DNA of 64,000 nucleotides from RGIG5057 sp964371585 (GCA_964371585.1 CAYJMD010000001.1:179637-243636), one strand, 5' to 3'. Counted from the stretch's first letter, positions 36,468 through 45,026 are shown. A program made the numbers and translations. Notes: generated from the letters alone by a model not told the origin.

Positions 36468-38594
36468 GTGAGTAAGATAAAAAAGTTAATTGCTAAATTA
36501 AAATTAGTTTTTGAAAATAGAGAAGCGGTAATAGTTATGATGACAAGTATAATTTCTACTATATTCATAATTACACTAGTTAATATTCAGCTAGTTAATG
36601 GAAGTACTTACAGAGCTCTGTCAGAGACAAAAATGTTAAGAACAGAAACAATACCAGCAGCAAGAGGAGAAATTCTAGATAGAAATGGAGTTATTCTTGC
36701 TACAAATGAGCTTGTTGATGATTTAGTTATATACAAAGTTGATATAACATCTCAGCAGCAAAATGAAATAATACTTAGAGTTATTGATATCTTAACTTCA
36801 AATGGTGATGAAGTATATTCTAGTTTTCCACTAAATGAAACTTCTGATAATTTCAATTTTGAAAATAAAGCTCAGGAGTTATCATGGAAAGAAGATTTAA
36901 ATTTTGAGGAAGATGCTACTTTTGAAGAAATTATAGATATATACGTATATAGATATGGATTAGAAGATTACGAAAGAGAGACCGCTATTAAAATAATTAA
37001 TGTAAGATATGAGGCTGGTCTTATGGGATATTCACTATTTAATCCTGTAACTATAGCAAAAGATATTTCAGAAAAGTCTGTTGCTGAAATAGAAGAAAAA
37101 AATTTAGAAATACCAGGAATAAAAACTAAGCAAACTGTTAAAAGAGTATATCCATATGGAGATTTATTTGCTCATAGTGTGGGATATGTAAGTAATATAT
37201 CAAGAGATGAATATAATACACTTAAGGAAGATGGATATAAATTAAACAGTATTGTTGGTAAAACAGGTATTGAAGAATCTTTTGAAGAATATTTAAAAGG
37301 TGAAGATGGTATTAAAAAAACAGAAGTAAGTAGTATGGGGATTATTTCTTCTGAAACTATAACTACAAGACCTATTTCAGGTGATAGTGTAACACTTACT
37401 TTAGATTATAGATTACAAACGGTAGCTGAGCAAGCACTCATAGATGTTATAAATGATGTTAATGCTGATAGAATTGAAGAAGCTGGAGGAAGCAGTGAAG
37501 GTGTAGAACTTTCAAATAGTGGAGCTGTTGTTGTGATGGACACAGCTACAGGAGAAATACTTGCAATGGTTAGTTATCCATCATTTGATCCTAACTTATT
37601 TGTTACAGGTATTGATTATTTAGATTGGAGAGAAATAACAACAAACGCTTTAAACCCATTACATAATAGAGTTATATCTGGGACATATTCTCCAGGTTCA
37701 ACATTTAAAATGCTTATGGGAGTTGCGGCTCTAGAAGAAGAAGTTTTAACTGTTGAAGAAGAAATTTTAGATAAAGGTGTATATCCACTTGGACATAATC
37801 CTAAATGCTGGATACATGATAGATATGGAATAGATCATGGATATGTAAATGTTTCTGAAGCTATACAAGTATCTTGTAACTATTTCTTTTATGATGTTGG
37901 CGTACGTTTAGGTATTGCTAATATAATTGAGTATGCTACTTTGTTTGGTCTTTCAGATAAGACAGGTATAGAAATATCAGGAGAAGTAGAAGGTAAAATA
38001 GCTGGAGAAACAAGAGATCCAGATAACTGGTATGTTGGTCAAACATTATCAGCTTCAATAGGTCAAGAAGCTAGTAGCTTTACGCCTATAGCTATGGTTA
38101 ACTATATAGGAGCTCTTGCAAATGGTGGAACATTAAACAGAGTATCTTTAGTAAAAAAAGTTACAGATGATGAGAATATAACATTAAGTTTAGAGGATCT
38201 TAATTCACATATTGAAAAAGAAACTTCAGTAGTATATGAAGAAAGAAATTTAGATATTGATGAAGAATATTTAGATGCAATAACTTATGGTATGTCGCTG
38301 GTTACTAGCCAAGGTGGATCTGCATATAGTGCATTTAAAGATTTAGGTGTGAACGTAGCAGGAAAAACAGGTACAGCAGAAGTATATGGAAAAACAAGTA
38401 ATGGGTTATTTGTAGGGTATGCACCATATGAAAATCCTAAGATAGCAGTATATGCTGTGGTAGAACAAGGTGGAGAAGGTACATATGTTGCAAATGTAGT
38501 AAAACCTATTTTAGAAGAATATTTTGAAATAGAAAATAGTGATAAATTAAATGAAAAAAATCAAAATGTTATGGATGGAAATATCGAGTTTTAA
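36468..38594 (+). CDS. mrdA: Penicillin-binding protein 2 (class B transpeptidase)
   Basis: Crosslinks peptidoglycan during elongation with RodA. An N-terminal membrane helix (about 22-42), the dimerisation domain opening with IPAARGEILDRNGVILATN, and the transpeptidase motifs STFK (about residue 411), SCN (about 469) and KTGTAE (about 633) are all present. The GTG at 36468 directly abuts the AGAAAGG binding site; an ATA at 36477, 8 bases after GGG, would have proper spacing, as GTG-in-binding-site plus a start 9 bases later is seen for several genes here. The true start is therefore uncertain by three codons. Confidence 0.94.
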   Translation: MSKIKKLIAKLKLVFENREAVIVMMTSIISTIFIITLVNIQLVNGSTYRALSETKMLRTETIPAARGEILDRNGVILATNELVDDLVIYKVDITSQQQNEIILRVIDILTSNGDEVYSSFPLNETSDNFNFENKAQELSWKEDLNFEEDATFEEIIDIYVYRYGLEDYERETAIKIINVRYEAGLMGYSLFNPVTIAKDISEKSVAEIEEKNLEIPGIKTKQTVKRVYPYGDLFAHSVGYVSNISRDEYNTLKEDGYKLNSIVGKTGIEESFEEYLKGEDGIKKTEVSSMGIISSETITTRPISGDSVTLTLDYRLQTVAEQALIDVINDVNADRIEEAGGSSEGVELSNSGAVVVMDTATGEILAMVSYPSFDPNLFVTGIDYLDWREITTNALNPLHNRVISGTYSPGSTFKMLMGVAALEEEVLTVEEEILDKGVYPLGHNPKCWIHDRYGIDHGYVNVSEAIQVSCNYFFYDVGVRLGIANIIEYATLFGLSDKTGIEISGEVEGKIAGETRDPDNWYVGQTLSASIGQEASSFTPIAMVNYIGALANGGTLNRVSLVKKVTDDENITLSLEDLNSHIEKETSVVYEERNLDIDEEYLDAITYGMSLVTSQGGSAYSAFKDLGVNVAGKTGTAEVYGKTSNGLFVGYAPYENPKIAVYAVVEQGGEGTYVANVVKPILEEYFEIENSDKLNEKNQNVMDGNIEF

Positions 38595-38609
38595 AGGGGA
38601 GTGTAATCA

Positions 38610-39719
38610 ATGCATAAAAAAATAAACATGATGTCAAAAGCAGATTCAGTAAAAGGTCAAGGTGTATTATCTGCTTATGAAGAGCAAGTTAAACTTGTAA
38701 GAGAAAGATTAAATGATGAATTTGGGGTTACTATTAACCAATTTAAGTATGCAGATATAATGCATTATCATACAATTAATTTAGAATATTTTTTAACATT
38801 ACCTTTTGTTAAAATAAATTCTATTGCGGTAGGATATGTACACTTTTTGCCAGAAACTTTAGAAAATAGTATTAAATTACCTAAATTGTTTAAGAAAGTA
38901 TTTTATAAATATGTAATAGATTTTTATAAAAAAATGGACTATTTAATAACAGTTAATCCTTATTTTATTGAAAAACTTGCTGAATATGGAGTAGACAGGG
39001 AAAAAGTTACATATATCCCTAACTTTGTGTCTAAAAAAACTTTCTATAAAATGAAAAAATCCGAAATAGGGAATGTTAAGAAAAAATATGGGATTAAAGA
39101 AAATAAATTTACAGTTCTTTGTGTTGGACAACTTCAAAAAAGAAAAGGTATTTATGATTTTATTGAAGTTGCTAAAAGTATGCCAGATGTTGAATTTGTT
39201 TGGGCAGGAGGATTTTCTTTTAAAAATTTATCAGATGGATATGAAGAAATAAAAAGAATTACTAAAAATCCACCATCAAATGTTAAATTTCTAGGGATTG
39301 TACCAAGAGAAGAAATGAATAGTATATATAATGTTGCAGATGTAATGTTCCTTGCTTCTTATGAAGAATTATTCCCAATGACTATACTTGAGTCTGCTAA
39401 TTGTAAAGTTCCGATATTACTAAGAGATATAGAACTATACAAAGGTATACTGGAAGGTTATTATTTAAAAGGTACAAATAATGATGAGTTTAAAGAACAG
39501 TTGTTAAAACTTAGAGATGATAAAGAATATTATGGACAAGCATCTGTTATGGCTGCTAAATGTGCAGACTACTATAGTGAAGAAAATGTAGCTAAAATGT
39601 GGAGAGCATACTATAATAAAATATATCATAAAACTACTAAAAAATCTCATTTACGTGCTAGAAAAAGTAATGAAAAAAAAGTAATAAAAAAACAAAATAA
39701 AAAATCAACTAAAATATAA
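38610..39719 (+). CDS. GT4 glycosyltransferase, LafB-like glycolipid synthase
   Basis: A 369-residue GT-B glycosyltransferase resembling the galactosyl- or glucosyl-diacylglycerol transferases that make lipoteichoic acid anchors in Firmicutes: N-terminal MMSKADSVKGQGVLSAYEEQV, VGYVHFLPETLENS, VTYIPNFVSKKTFY, VGQLQKRKGIYDFIEV, WAGGFSFKNLSDGYEE and LFPMTILESANC (donor-site Glu). The C-terminal tail is very basic (KKSHLRARKSNEKKVIKK), probably for binding the membrane surface. Sits 15 bases after mrdA, tying glycolipid synthesis to cell elongation. The sugar and acceptor are inferred from family only. Confidence 0.85.
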   Translation: MHKKINMMSKADSVKGQGVLSAYEEQVKLVRERLNDEFGVTINQFKYADIMHYHTINLEYFLTLPFVKINSIAVGYVHFLPETLENSIKLPKLFKKVFYKYVIDFYKKMDYLITVNPYFIEKLAEYGVDREKVTYIPNFVSKKTFYKMKKSEIGNVKKKYGIKENKFTVLCVGQLQKRKGIYDFIEVAKSMPDVEFVWAGGFSFKNLSDGYEEIKRITKNPPSNVKFLGIVPREEMNSIYNVADVMFLASYEELFPMTILESANCKVPILLRDIELYKGILEGYYLKGTNNDEFKEQLLKLRDDKEYYGQASVMAAKCADYYSEENVAKMWRAYYNKIYHKTTKKSHLRARKSNEKKVIKKQNKKSTKI

Positions 39720-39732
39720 TTATGTAAAACTA

Positions 39733-39761
39733 TTGACATTTAATCACTAATAGTATATAAT
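39733..39761 (+). promoter_or_regulatory. Promoter of the undescribed RNA
   Basis: Consensus TTGACA (39733-39738), 17-base spacer, TATAAT (39756-39761). There is no ORF of note before the terminator at 39992. Confidence 0.85.
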
Positions 39762-39766
39762 GTTTA

Positions 39767-39992
39767 GGACATTAGATAGTTTTCAAAAAAATAATTTTTG
39801 ATGAATGAGGAGGTTAAATTCTAACTTTATAACTTAAAATTGGATTAAATTTCAAACTTAAATATTAAACTTTAGAACTTAGACCAAACATTGTAATCTA
39901 TATAAATTAATCTACACCTTTTTTGAAAACTTCTTATCAACTTTTAAGTTGATAGTCAAAAAGAGACACCCTAATATTTTAGGGTGTTTTTT
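39767..39992 (+). ncRNA. Candidate structured noncoding RNA, about 225 nt (6S-like architecture)
   Basis: A consensus promoter and an intrinsic terminator delimit it. A perfect 13-bp helix closes the body: AGTTTTCAAAAAA (39778-39790) with TTTTTTGAAAACT (39919-39931). A 9-bp hairpin TATCAACTT/AAGTTGATA (39935-39954) and the terminator stem follow. Inside the closed region lie a GAGGAGG and five AACTT elements (AACTTTA, AACTTAAA, AACTTAAAT, AACTTTAGA, AACTTAGA). The size, closing stem and large inner region recall 6S RNA, but I cannot confirm the family. No tRNA-like ends, so it is not tmRNA. It lies just before smpB. Confidence 0.65.
39966..39992 (+). terminator. Terminator of the undescribed RNA
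   Basis: Perfect 9-bp stem ACACCCTAA/TTAGGGTGT followed by five or more T residues. Confidence 0.85.
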
Positions 39993-40064
39993 CGCACAGT
40001 TGTAAACTTGAATGTATATCATATGTATGATATAATAATATATAATTAAATTAGGAGAATATTA

Positions 40065-40529
40065 ATGAAAGATACTAAAAAAACTCAAAATAATATATGT
40101 ATTAGAAATAAAGAAATTAACCATAAATATGAAATAATAGATAAGATAGAATGTGGAATTGAACTTAAAGGAACAGAAGTTAAATCTATTCGTAAGGGAA
40201 AAGCTGTTCTTAAAGATAGTTTTGCCCTTCTTAAAAATTCTGAAGTAATGCTTAAAAATGCTCACATAAGTCATTATGAAATGGGAAATATAAATAATGT
40301 TGATGAGAAACGTGATAGAAAATTATTATTACATAAATCAGAAATATTTAAATTAGCAGGATTTATTAAACAGGGAGGATATAGTTTAGTGCCTAGTAAA
40401 CTATATCAATCTGGTAAGTGGTTTAAAGTAGAACTTTGTATATGCAAAGGTAGAAAAATATATGACAATAGAGATAAAATATTACAAAGTGAAGCTAAAA
40501 GACAAATAAACTATTTTAAAAAAGCTTAG
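40065..40529 (+). CDS. smpB: SsrA-binding protein
   Basis: Binds tmRNA and delivers it to stalled ribosomes. The OB-fold sequence is complete: RNKEINHKYEIIDKIECGIELKGTEVKSIRKGK (abbreviated: IELKGTEVKSIRKGK), MLKNAHISHYEMGN, RDRKLLLHKSEI and the basic KGRKIYDNRD tail. Length 154 is normal. AGGAGA precedes the ATG. The tmRNA gene itself is not in the window. Confidence 0.96.
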   Translation: MKDTKKTQNNICIRNKEINHKYEIIDKIECGIELKGTEVKSIRKGKAVLKDSFALLKNSEVMLKNAHISHYEMGNINNVDEKRDRKLLLHKSEIFKLAGFIKQGGYSLVPSKLYQSGKWFKVELCICKGRKIYDNRDKILQSEAKRQINYFKKA

Positions 40530-40552
40530 AAGTAAAATAATAAGATTTGTAA

Positions 40553-40849
40553 TTATATTTCTGTAATACTACAAGATACAAATAAAGTATGACTAATATT
40601 TTTACATGATGTTATACAAATTTCAGATGTAAATGTTGTATATACATTGGATACAATAACATTAATGCCGTCTTGAATTAGTATAGTTATATATTCTTCA
40701 GTTATATTAATAACATTTAAAGTATAATTACATTGTAATAAAAGTGTAGTTTGGGTATCTGTAATAGTAAGACTTTTTTGAATCTTATTATTAAAGCCTT
40801 TACTACAACATAAGTCTATTATATCTAAATCAACACTAAAATCGGTCAT
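40553..40849 (-). CDS. Small cysteine-containing beta-rich protein, unknown
   Basis: A 98-residue protein with five or six cysteines and alternating hydrophobic/polar residues suggesting beta strands (NYTLNVINITEEYITILIQDG, part shown). No signal peptide. The start at 40849 follows AAAGGA with an 8-base gap; an ATG at 40858 overlaps this site. Second gene of a minus-strand pair. A spore surface role would fit the composition but nothing proves it. Confidence 0.6.
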   Translation of the reverse strand: MTDFSVDLDIIDLCCSKGFNNKIQKSLTITDTQTTLLLQCNYTLNVINITEEYITILIQDGINVIVSNVYTTFTSEICITSCKNISHTLFVSCSITEI

Positions 40850-40867
40850 ATTGTACATCCTTTCATA

Positions 40868-41185
40868 TTAACTTTGTGTAATCATTCTAGCTCCTACATA
40901 TACTTGTAAAGTTTTGTTTGTAGCTGGAAGTGTAAACACCTTGTAACTTCCATTTGGAATTTTAAAGGTAAGATCGGGGATAAAAAGCTGGTTTGAAAAT
41001 GTTATTGTTACATTTAAATTATCACCAGAAATATATGTAAGTGTATAACCAAGTTCTAGAGCTATTACAGTGTTAGGTAAAATATTATTATATATGTTTT
41101 CTATAGTTCTAGGAGTTCCACCTTGACAATAGATTTGTCTAACAGCTAAATTATATGGACACATGGTAGTTAGTGTATTTGCCAT
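40868..41185 (-). CDS. Small beta-rich protein, unknown
   Basis: A 105-residue protein rich in Thr, Asn, Ile and Leu, with beta-strand patterning (ALELGYTLTYISGDNLNVTI) and two cysteines near its start. AAAGGAG lies 7 bases before the ATG. It and the following 98-residue gene form a pair inserted against the direction of smpB and era. Family not recognised. Confidence 0.6.
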   Translation of the reverse strand: MANTLTTMCPYNLAVRQIYCQGGTPRTIENIYNNILPNTVIALELGYTLTYISGDNLNVTITFSNQLFIPDLTFKIPNGSYKVFTLPATNKTLQVYVGARMITQS

Positions 41186-41270
41186 AATACTCTCCTTTAA
41201 AATAATACTATTAAAGTATATGCAAAATAAAGGAAGTTATGAAATAAATTAAAATTAGAAGGAGAATAAA

Positions 41271-42194
41271 ATGTTTAAAGCAGGATATGTTTCAGTAGTT
41301 GGAAAACCTAATGCAGGTAAATCAACTCTGATAAATAAATTAGTTGGTTTTAAAGTAGCAATAACAGCGCCAAGACCACAAACAACAAGATTTAATGTGA
41401 AAGGAATAGTTACATCTGAGACTTCACAAATAGTATTTTTAGATACACCAGGTGTTCATATACCTAAAAGTAAAATGGGTAATTATATGATGAATGGAGT
41501 TTCAAATGCTGTAAAAGGAGCAAATGTAATAATATACTTAGTAGATGCTACTCATACTAAAATTGATGATGCAGCAGCTAAAGTAATGAATGATATTTCA
41601 AAATTAAATAAAAAAACTATACTATGTATAAATAAAATAGATAAAATAGAAAAATCTAAACTATTTAATATAATTACTATGTACACAGAATATGCAAATA
41701 GTATAGGACTTAATTTTTTAGAAATAGTCCCTGTATCAATATTTAAAGAAGATGGACTAGACATATTAATTAAAATGATTGAAAAGTATTTAGATGAATC
41801 TGAAATGCTATTTAATGAAGACGAAATAACAGATATAACAGAAAAAGAAATTGTAGAGGAAAACATAAGGGAAAAGCTACTTAAAAATTATGAAGAAGAA
41901 ATTCCTCATGGCGTTAATGTAGTTGTGGACATATTTAAAGAAAGAGTTAATGTTAATGGAGATTTAACATACGATATAGAGGCATCAATAATATGTGAAA
42001 GAATGTCACACAAGCCAATCATAATAGGTGATGGTGGTAAAAAAATACGCCATATCACTAATCTTGCTAAGATAGATCTTGCTAAAACATTAGATGTTAA
42101 AATTAATTTGAAATTATTTGTTAAAGTAAAAGAAGATTGGGAAAATAGTGATAATCATTTAAAATCGATAAAGTTTAGAAATAATCAAAAGTAA
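41271..42194 (+). CDS. era: GTPase Era
   Basis: Ribosome-assembly GTPase that binds the 3' end of 16S rRNA. G motifs: GKPNAGKS (residues 12-19), DTPGVH, NKID, and a C-terminal KH domain with VEENIREKLLKN-type sequence and IGDGGKKIRHI. Length 307. AAGGAG precedes the ATG. Followed by a 50-residue gene and recO, an arrangement widespread in Firmicutes. Confidence 0.96.
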   Translation: MFKAGYVSVVGKPNAGKSTLINKLVGFKVAITAPRPQTTRFNVKGIVTSETSQIVFLDTPGVHIPKSKMGNYMMNGVSNAVKGANVIIYLVDATHTKIDDAAAKVMNDISKLNKKTILCINKIDKIEKSKLFNIITMYTEYANSIGLNFLEIVPVSIFKEDGLDILIKMIEKYLDESEMLFNEDEITDITEKEIVEENIREKLLKNYEEEIPHGVNVVVDIFKERVNVNGDLTYDIEASIICERMSHKPIIIGDGGKKIRHITNLAKIDLAKTLDVKINLKLFVKVKEDWENSDNHLKSIKFRNNQK

Positions 42195-42242
42195 ATGTAT
42201 AAAGTATTATAAATTACATATAGTAGTACTAAGGTGATACAT

Positions 42243-42395
42243 ATGGATTATGAAGGGTTTAATAAGTTTTTAGAAACTGGTAAAGTAGCTGATTATTTAG
42301 CATATAAATCAAATGAAAAAAATATGCAAAATACAGAAGATAGTTTTGATGAAGTTTTAGATGATTATAATGATTTAAATAGTAATATGAAATGA
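42243..42395 (+). CDS. Small acidic protein between era and recO
   Basis: A 50-residue protein (starts MDYEGFNKFLETGKVADYLA, ends with an acidic tail). AAGGTGAT lies 5 bases before the ATG and the stop TGA overlaps the recO binding site, so it looks genuine and translationally linked. Many Firmicutes have a similar short YqzL-like gene at this place; the N-terminal W/F-x-x-F-x-x-T-G-x-(V/I)-x-x-Y-L pattern is consistent. Function unknown. Confidence 0.75.
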   Translation: MDYEGFNKFLETGKVADYLAYKSNEKNMQNTEDSFDEVLDDYNDLNSNMK

Positions 42396-42404
42396 GGTAT
42401 TAAA

Positions 42405-43121
42405 TTGAAACTTATTAAAACAAAGGGAATTGTTATTAAAGAAGTTCAGTACAGTGATAATGATAAAATAATAACTCTCCTTACAGATAGTTTAGGACTT
42501 GTTACCTGTATGGCAAAAGGTGCAAAAAAGACTAAGAGTCCACTTCTTGCAAGTAGTCAATATCTAGTATATAGTGAATTTATACTTTTTAAAGGGACAA
42601 GCTTCTATCATATAAATTCTGCTACGGTTATAAGTACTTTTTATAAATTAAGAACAGATTTTGATAAACTAACAAATGTGTTTGAAGTTACTAAATTATT
42701 AAATACACTTACAGAAGAAAATATGGATACAAATGTAATAATAAAATTATTTTTAAATACACTTCATATACTTGAAACTACAGATAAAAATTATATACTT
42801 GATGTATTTAGAATAAGAATGCTGGTGATACTTGGTTTTGGTAGCAATATAATTAAATGTCATGGTTGTCAAGGTAAACTTAAAGAAAGTAAAGATGTTA
42901 TAAATTATAATTTTTATTATAACTACTTTTTATGTAAAAGTTGTAAAATGGATGATAAAAATAGATATCTTAAACTTGCATATAAATCATTTATGAATAT
43001 TTCATATATAATGTTTGCTAATATGTCAAATATATTTGCACTTGTTTTAGAAGATAAAGAGGCAAAAGAAATTAATAAGTTTGCAGAGTATTATGTAAAA
43101 GCAATACTTACTAATATTTAA
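42405..43121 (+). CDS. recO: DNA repair protein RecO
   Basis: Recombination mediator that loads RecA with RecF and RecR. N-terminal OB-fold (KTKGIVIKEVQYSDNDKIITLLT in part) and a zinc finger with CHGC about residue 150 and CKSC about 180. Length 238 is normal. The start is TTG at 42405, with TGAGGT 6 bases upstream, overlapping the end of the small gene before it. End of the era operon. Confidence 0.93.
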   Translation: MKLIKTKGIVIKEVQYSDNDKIITLLTDSLGLVTCMAKGAKKTKSPLLASSQYLVYSEFILFKGTSFYHINSATVISTFYKLRTDFDKLTNVFEVTKLLNTLTEENMDTNVIIKLFLNTLHILETTDKNYILDVFRIRMLVILGFGSNIIKCHGCQGKLKESKDVINYNFYYNYFLCKSCKMDDKNRYLKLAYKSFMNISYIMFANMSNIFALVLEDKEAKEINKFAEYYVKAILTNI

Positions 43122-43135
43122 AATAATAAAAAAAC

Positions 43136-43171
43136 ACTAAAGTTAAACATTGATTTAGCTTTAGTTTTTTT
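43136..43171 (+). terminator. Terminator after recO
   Basis: ACTAAAGTTAAA pairs with TTTAGCTTTAGT (one wobble), followed by T-run. Confidence 0.85.
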
Positions 43172-43224
43172 GATACTAATCACTTTGAATTATGTAATCT
43201 TATTTGTATATTAATAGGAATGGC

Positions 43225-43252
43225 TTGAATTTGTAAAAAATTGTGATATAAT
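43225..43252 (+). promoter_or_regulatory. Promoter of the first PIN gene
   Basis: TTGAAT (43225-43230), 16-base spacer, TATAAT (43247-43252). The stretch TTGAATTTGTAAAAAA is identical to the promoter of the second PIN gene. Confidence 0.65.
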
Positions 43253-43305
43253 AATAGAGCAATAATAACAATAAACTAAATTATAATTAATAAGGAGAAA
43301 ATGTT

Positions 43306-44139
43306 ATGAAAAGAGATACAAAGCATTACAAAAAACGGATAAAACAAAGAAAACAAGATGCATTTAAATCCCAAAAACATAAAATGGAAAAAGTTGATTT
43401 GTATAACATTATTATTGATACGTCAACAGTTTTAAGATATCCTAATCTTATAAAAAAAATTAATACAATGGGATACTGTAAATTAATTATTACTTCTGGT
43501 GTGTATTTTCAAATTCACAAACACAGTGTAAAAAATGAAAATGCTAGAAATTTTTTATATTTTTTAAAGAGGTTTAAGAATAAGGTTATATTTTATGAGA
43601 CAATAATTGAAAATGTTCCAGTATACGAGGATGTAGCAGATTTAGAAATTTTAGCAGCAACAAAAAAATACAAGAATCCAATTATAATAACTTCTGATAT
43701 GGGTATTGTGCTAAGGGCAAAAATAAGGTGTATACCTATTATTTATTATGCTATAGAAAATAATAAAATATACTTAACAGAAAATTATGTAAAAGACTTT
43801 TTAGCTGAATATCTTATTGTAGATAGTTTGACACTATATAAATATAAATTAAAGTTTCTTAAAGAAGAGCTATCATCAAGAATATTAATATTAACAAAGA
43901 ATAGTGTAGAACAATTATTAGAAAAAAAAGCTCACCACCGGATATATGCTAAAAAATTATTAAAAAAAATAGCATGCAATGAGATCGATATTATTTTTGT
44001 AGATAGCAAATATACAGATGAAACTGAAGAAATATTACATCTTGTAAATAACTTTACTATGGTGTGTACATCTGATAAAAATTTATATAAGGCTATTGAA
44101 TCCAAAAATTTTGGACACATAGTTAAATATATAGAATGA
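43306..44139 (+). CDS. PIN-like domain protein with basic N-terminus
   Basis: A 277-residue protein. After a very basic N-terminal tail (MKRDTKHYKKRIKQRKQ) comes IIIDTSTVLRYPNLI and, about 75 residues later, DVADLEILAATKKYKNPIIITSD, the spacing and sequence of a PIN nuclease fold with acidic residues for metal. The second half is unassigned and ends with another NLYKAIESK region. AAGGAG precedes the ATG. It contains the only two in-frame CGG codons I found in intact genes (in KKR-I at residue 11 and HHR-I). Likely RNA-binding; substrate unknown. Confidence 0.7.
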   Translation: MKRDTKHYKKRIKQRKQDAFKSQKHKMEKVDLYNIIIDTSTVLRYPNLIKKINTMGYCKLIITSGVYFQIHKHSVKNENARNFLYFLKRFKNKVIFYETIIENVPVYEDVADLEILAATKKYKNPIIITSDMGIVLRAKIRCIPIIYYAIENNKIYLTENYVKDFLAEYLIVDSLTLYKYKLKFLKEELSSRILILTKNSVEQLLEKKAHHRIYAKKLLKKIACNEIDIIFVDSKYTDETEEILHLVNNFTMVCTSDKNLYKAIESKNFGHIVKYIE

Positions 44140-44163
44140 TTAATTAAATGTAATTATGTATAA

Positions 44164-44193
44164 AGGCTCCTTAATATTTTAAGGAGTTTTTTG
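44164..44193 (+). terminator. Terminator after the first PIN gene
   Basis: GCTCCTTAA/TTAAGGAGT stem with TTTTTT tail. Confidence 0.8.
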
Positions 44194-44234
44194 CATAAAA
44201 AAAGAGATATAGATGTACATATAACTAATATTAG

Positions 44235-44262
44235 TTGAATTTGTAAAAAACTATGATATAAT
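44235..44262 (+). promoter_or_regulatory. Promoter of the second PIN gene
   Basis: TTGAAT (44235-44240), 16-base spacer, TATAAT (44257-44262), nearly identical to the promoter of the first PIN gene. Confidence 0.65.
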
Positions 44263-44312
44263 GTAGTAGTAAACAATAAATAAATTAACTTTTAATTAAA
44301 AGGAGATGTACT

Positions 44313-44921
44313 ATGGATCTAAAAATTAACAATGGAGATGTTTTTGATACATCATTACTACTTAACCCAAACTTTGATTATAATCTTTTAATGGATAAGA
44401 AAATAATTATATGTAGCTTAGTATTTGAGCAGATGGTAATAGAAAAAAAGCAAAAGCAAGCTAAAATATTTTTTGACTATATTGTTGAGAAAAAGTTTGA
44501 AATAGTATCGTATGATGAAGAAGATATTGAATATTTTGAATATGAGGATAAAGCAGACTTTCAAATTTTAGATGTTGCAAGAAAAGAGAATGTTACAATT
44601 CATACTTCTGATAAAATACTAGCTGCTAGAGCTATAGCTGGCGGTATAAAAGTAGAATATTATAAACAACCACAGCAAGATAATGAAAAGAAAGAATCGA
44701 TATCAAAACGTTCTATTATTGCTTCAATTAGTAAAAATTTAAATTTGAAACCTAATCAGCTATTTCTTAGAGAAGCTTCTCTAGATACTCTATGTGATAG
44801 GGATATAAGACAAGGTGACAAACTTACTACAGTTAATAATAAAATATATTTAGTTAAACGCTTACAACCACTTGTAGTAGTTGCACAAAAAAATAGTAAA
44901 AGAAACAGTAAAAAAAATTAA
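44313..44921 (+). CDS. PIN domain protein
   Basis: A 202-residue protein. The PIN fold shows VFDTSLLLN at residues 10-18 (first acidic residue), SLVFEQMVIEKKQKQA, and KADFQILDVARKENVTIHTSD around 88-108. The C-terminal part is basic and ends RLQPLVVVAQKNSKRNSKKN, suggesting nucleic acid binding. No antitoxin gene precedes it, so it is more likely an RNA-processing or housekeeping PIN protein than a VapC toxin. Own promoter and terminator. Confidence 0.75.
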   Translation: MDLKINNGDVFDTSLLLNPNFDYNLLMDKKIIICSLVFEQMVIEKKQKQAKIFFDYIVEKKFEIVSYDEEDIEYFEYEDKADFQILDVARKENVTIHTSDKILAARAIAGGIKVEYYKQPQQDNEKKESISKRSIIASISKNLNLKPNQLFLREASLDTLCDRDIRQGDKLTTVNNKIYLVKRLQPLVVVAQKNSKRNSKKN

Positions 44922-44935
44922 AATTTGAAATTATT

Positions 44936-44963
44936 AAACCTCTTAAAATTTAAGAGGTTTTTT
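44936..44963 (+). terminator. Terminator after the second PIN gene
   Basis: Perfect AAACCTCTTAAA/TTTAAGAGGTTT stem followed by TTT. Confidence 0.85.
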
Positions 44964-45026
44964 CATGTATTTAAGTATTTATACATTAGTAAAAGTTACC
45001 ATAAGTATTAAAATGAATAAAGACTA

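Noticed and set aside
39767..39992. tmRNA gene in front of smpB
   Set aside because: No tRNA-like acceptor ends, no CCA and no resume codon with a tag peptide; the ends do not pair as in tmRNA.
43306..44921. Toxin-antitoxin modules formed by the PIN proteins
   Set aside because: No small antitoxin gene lies upstream of either, and both have separate promoters and long non-toxin-like extensions.
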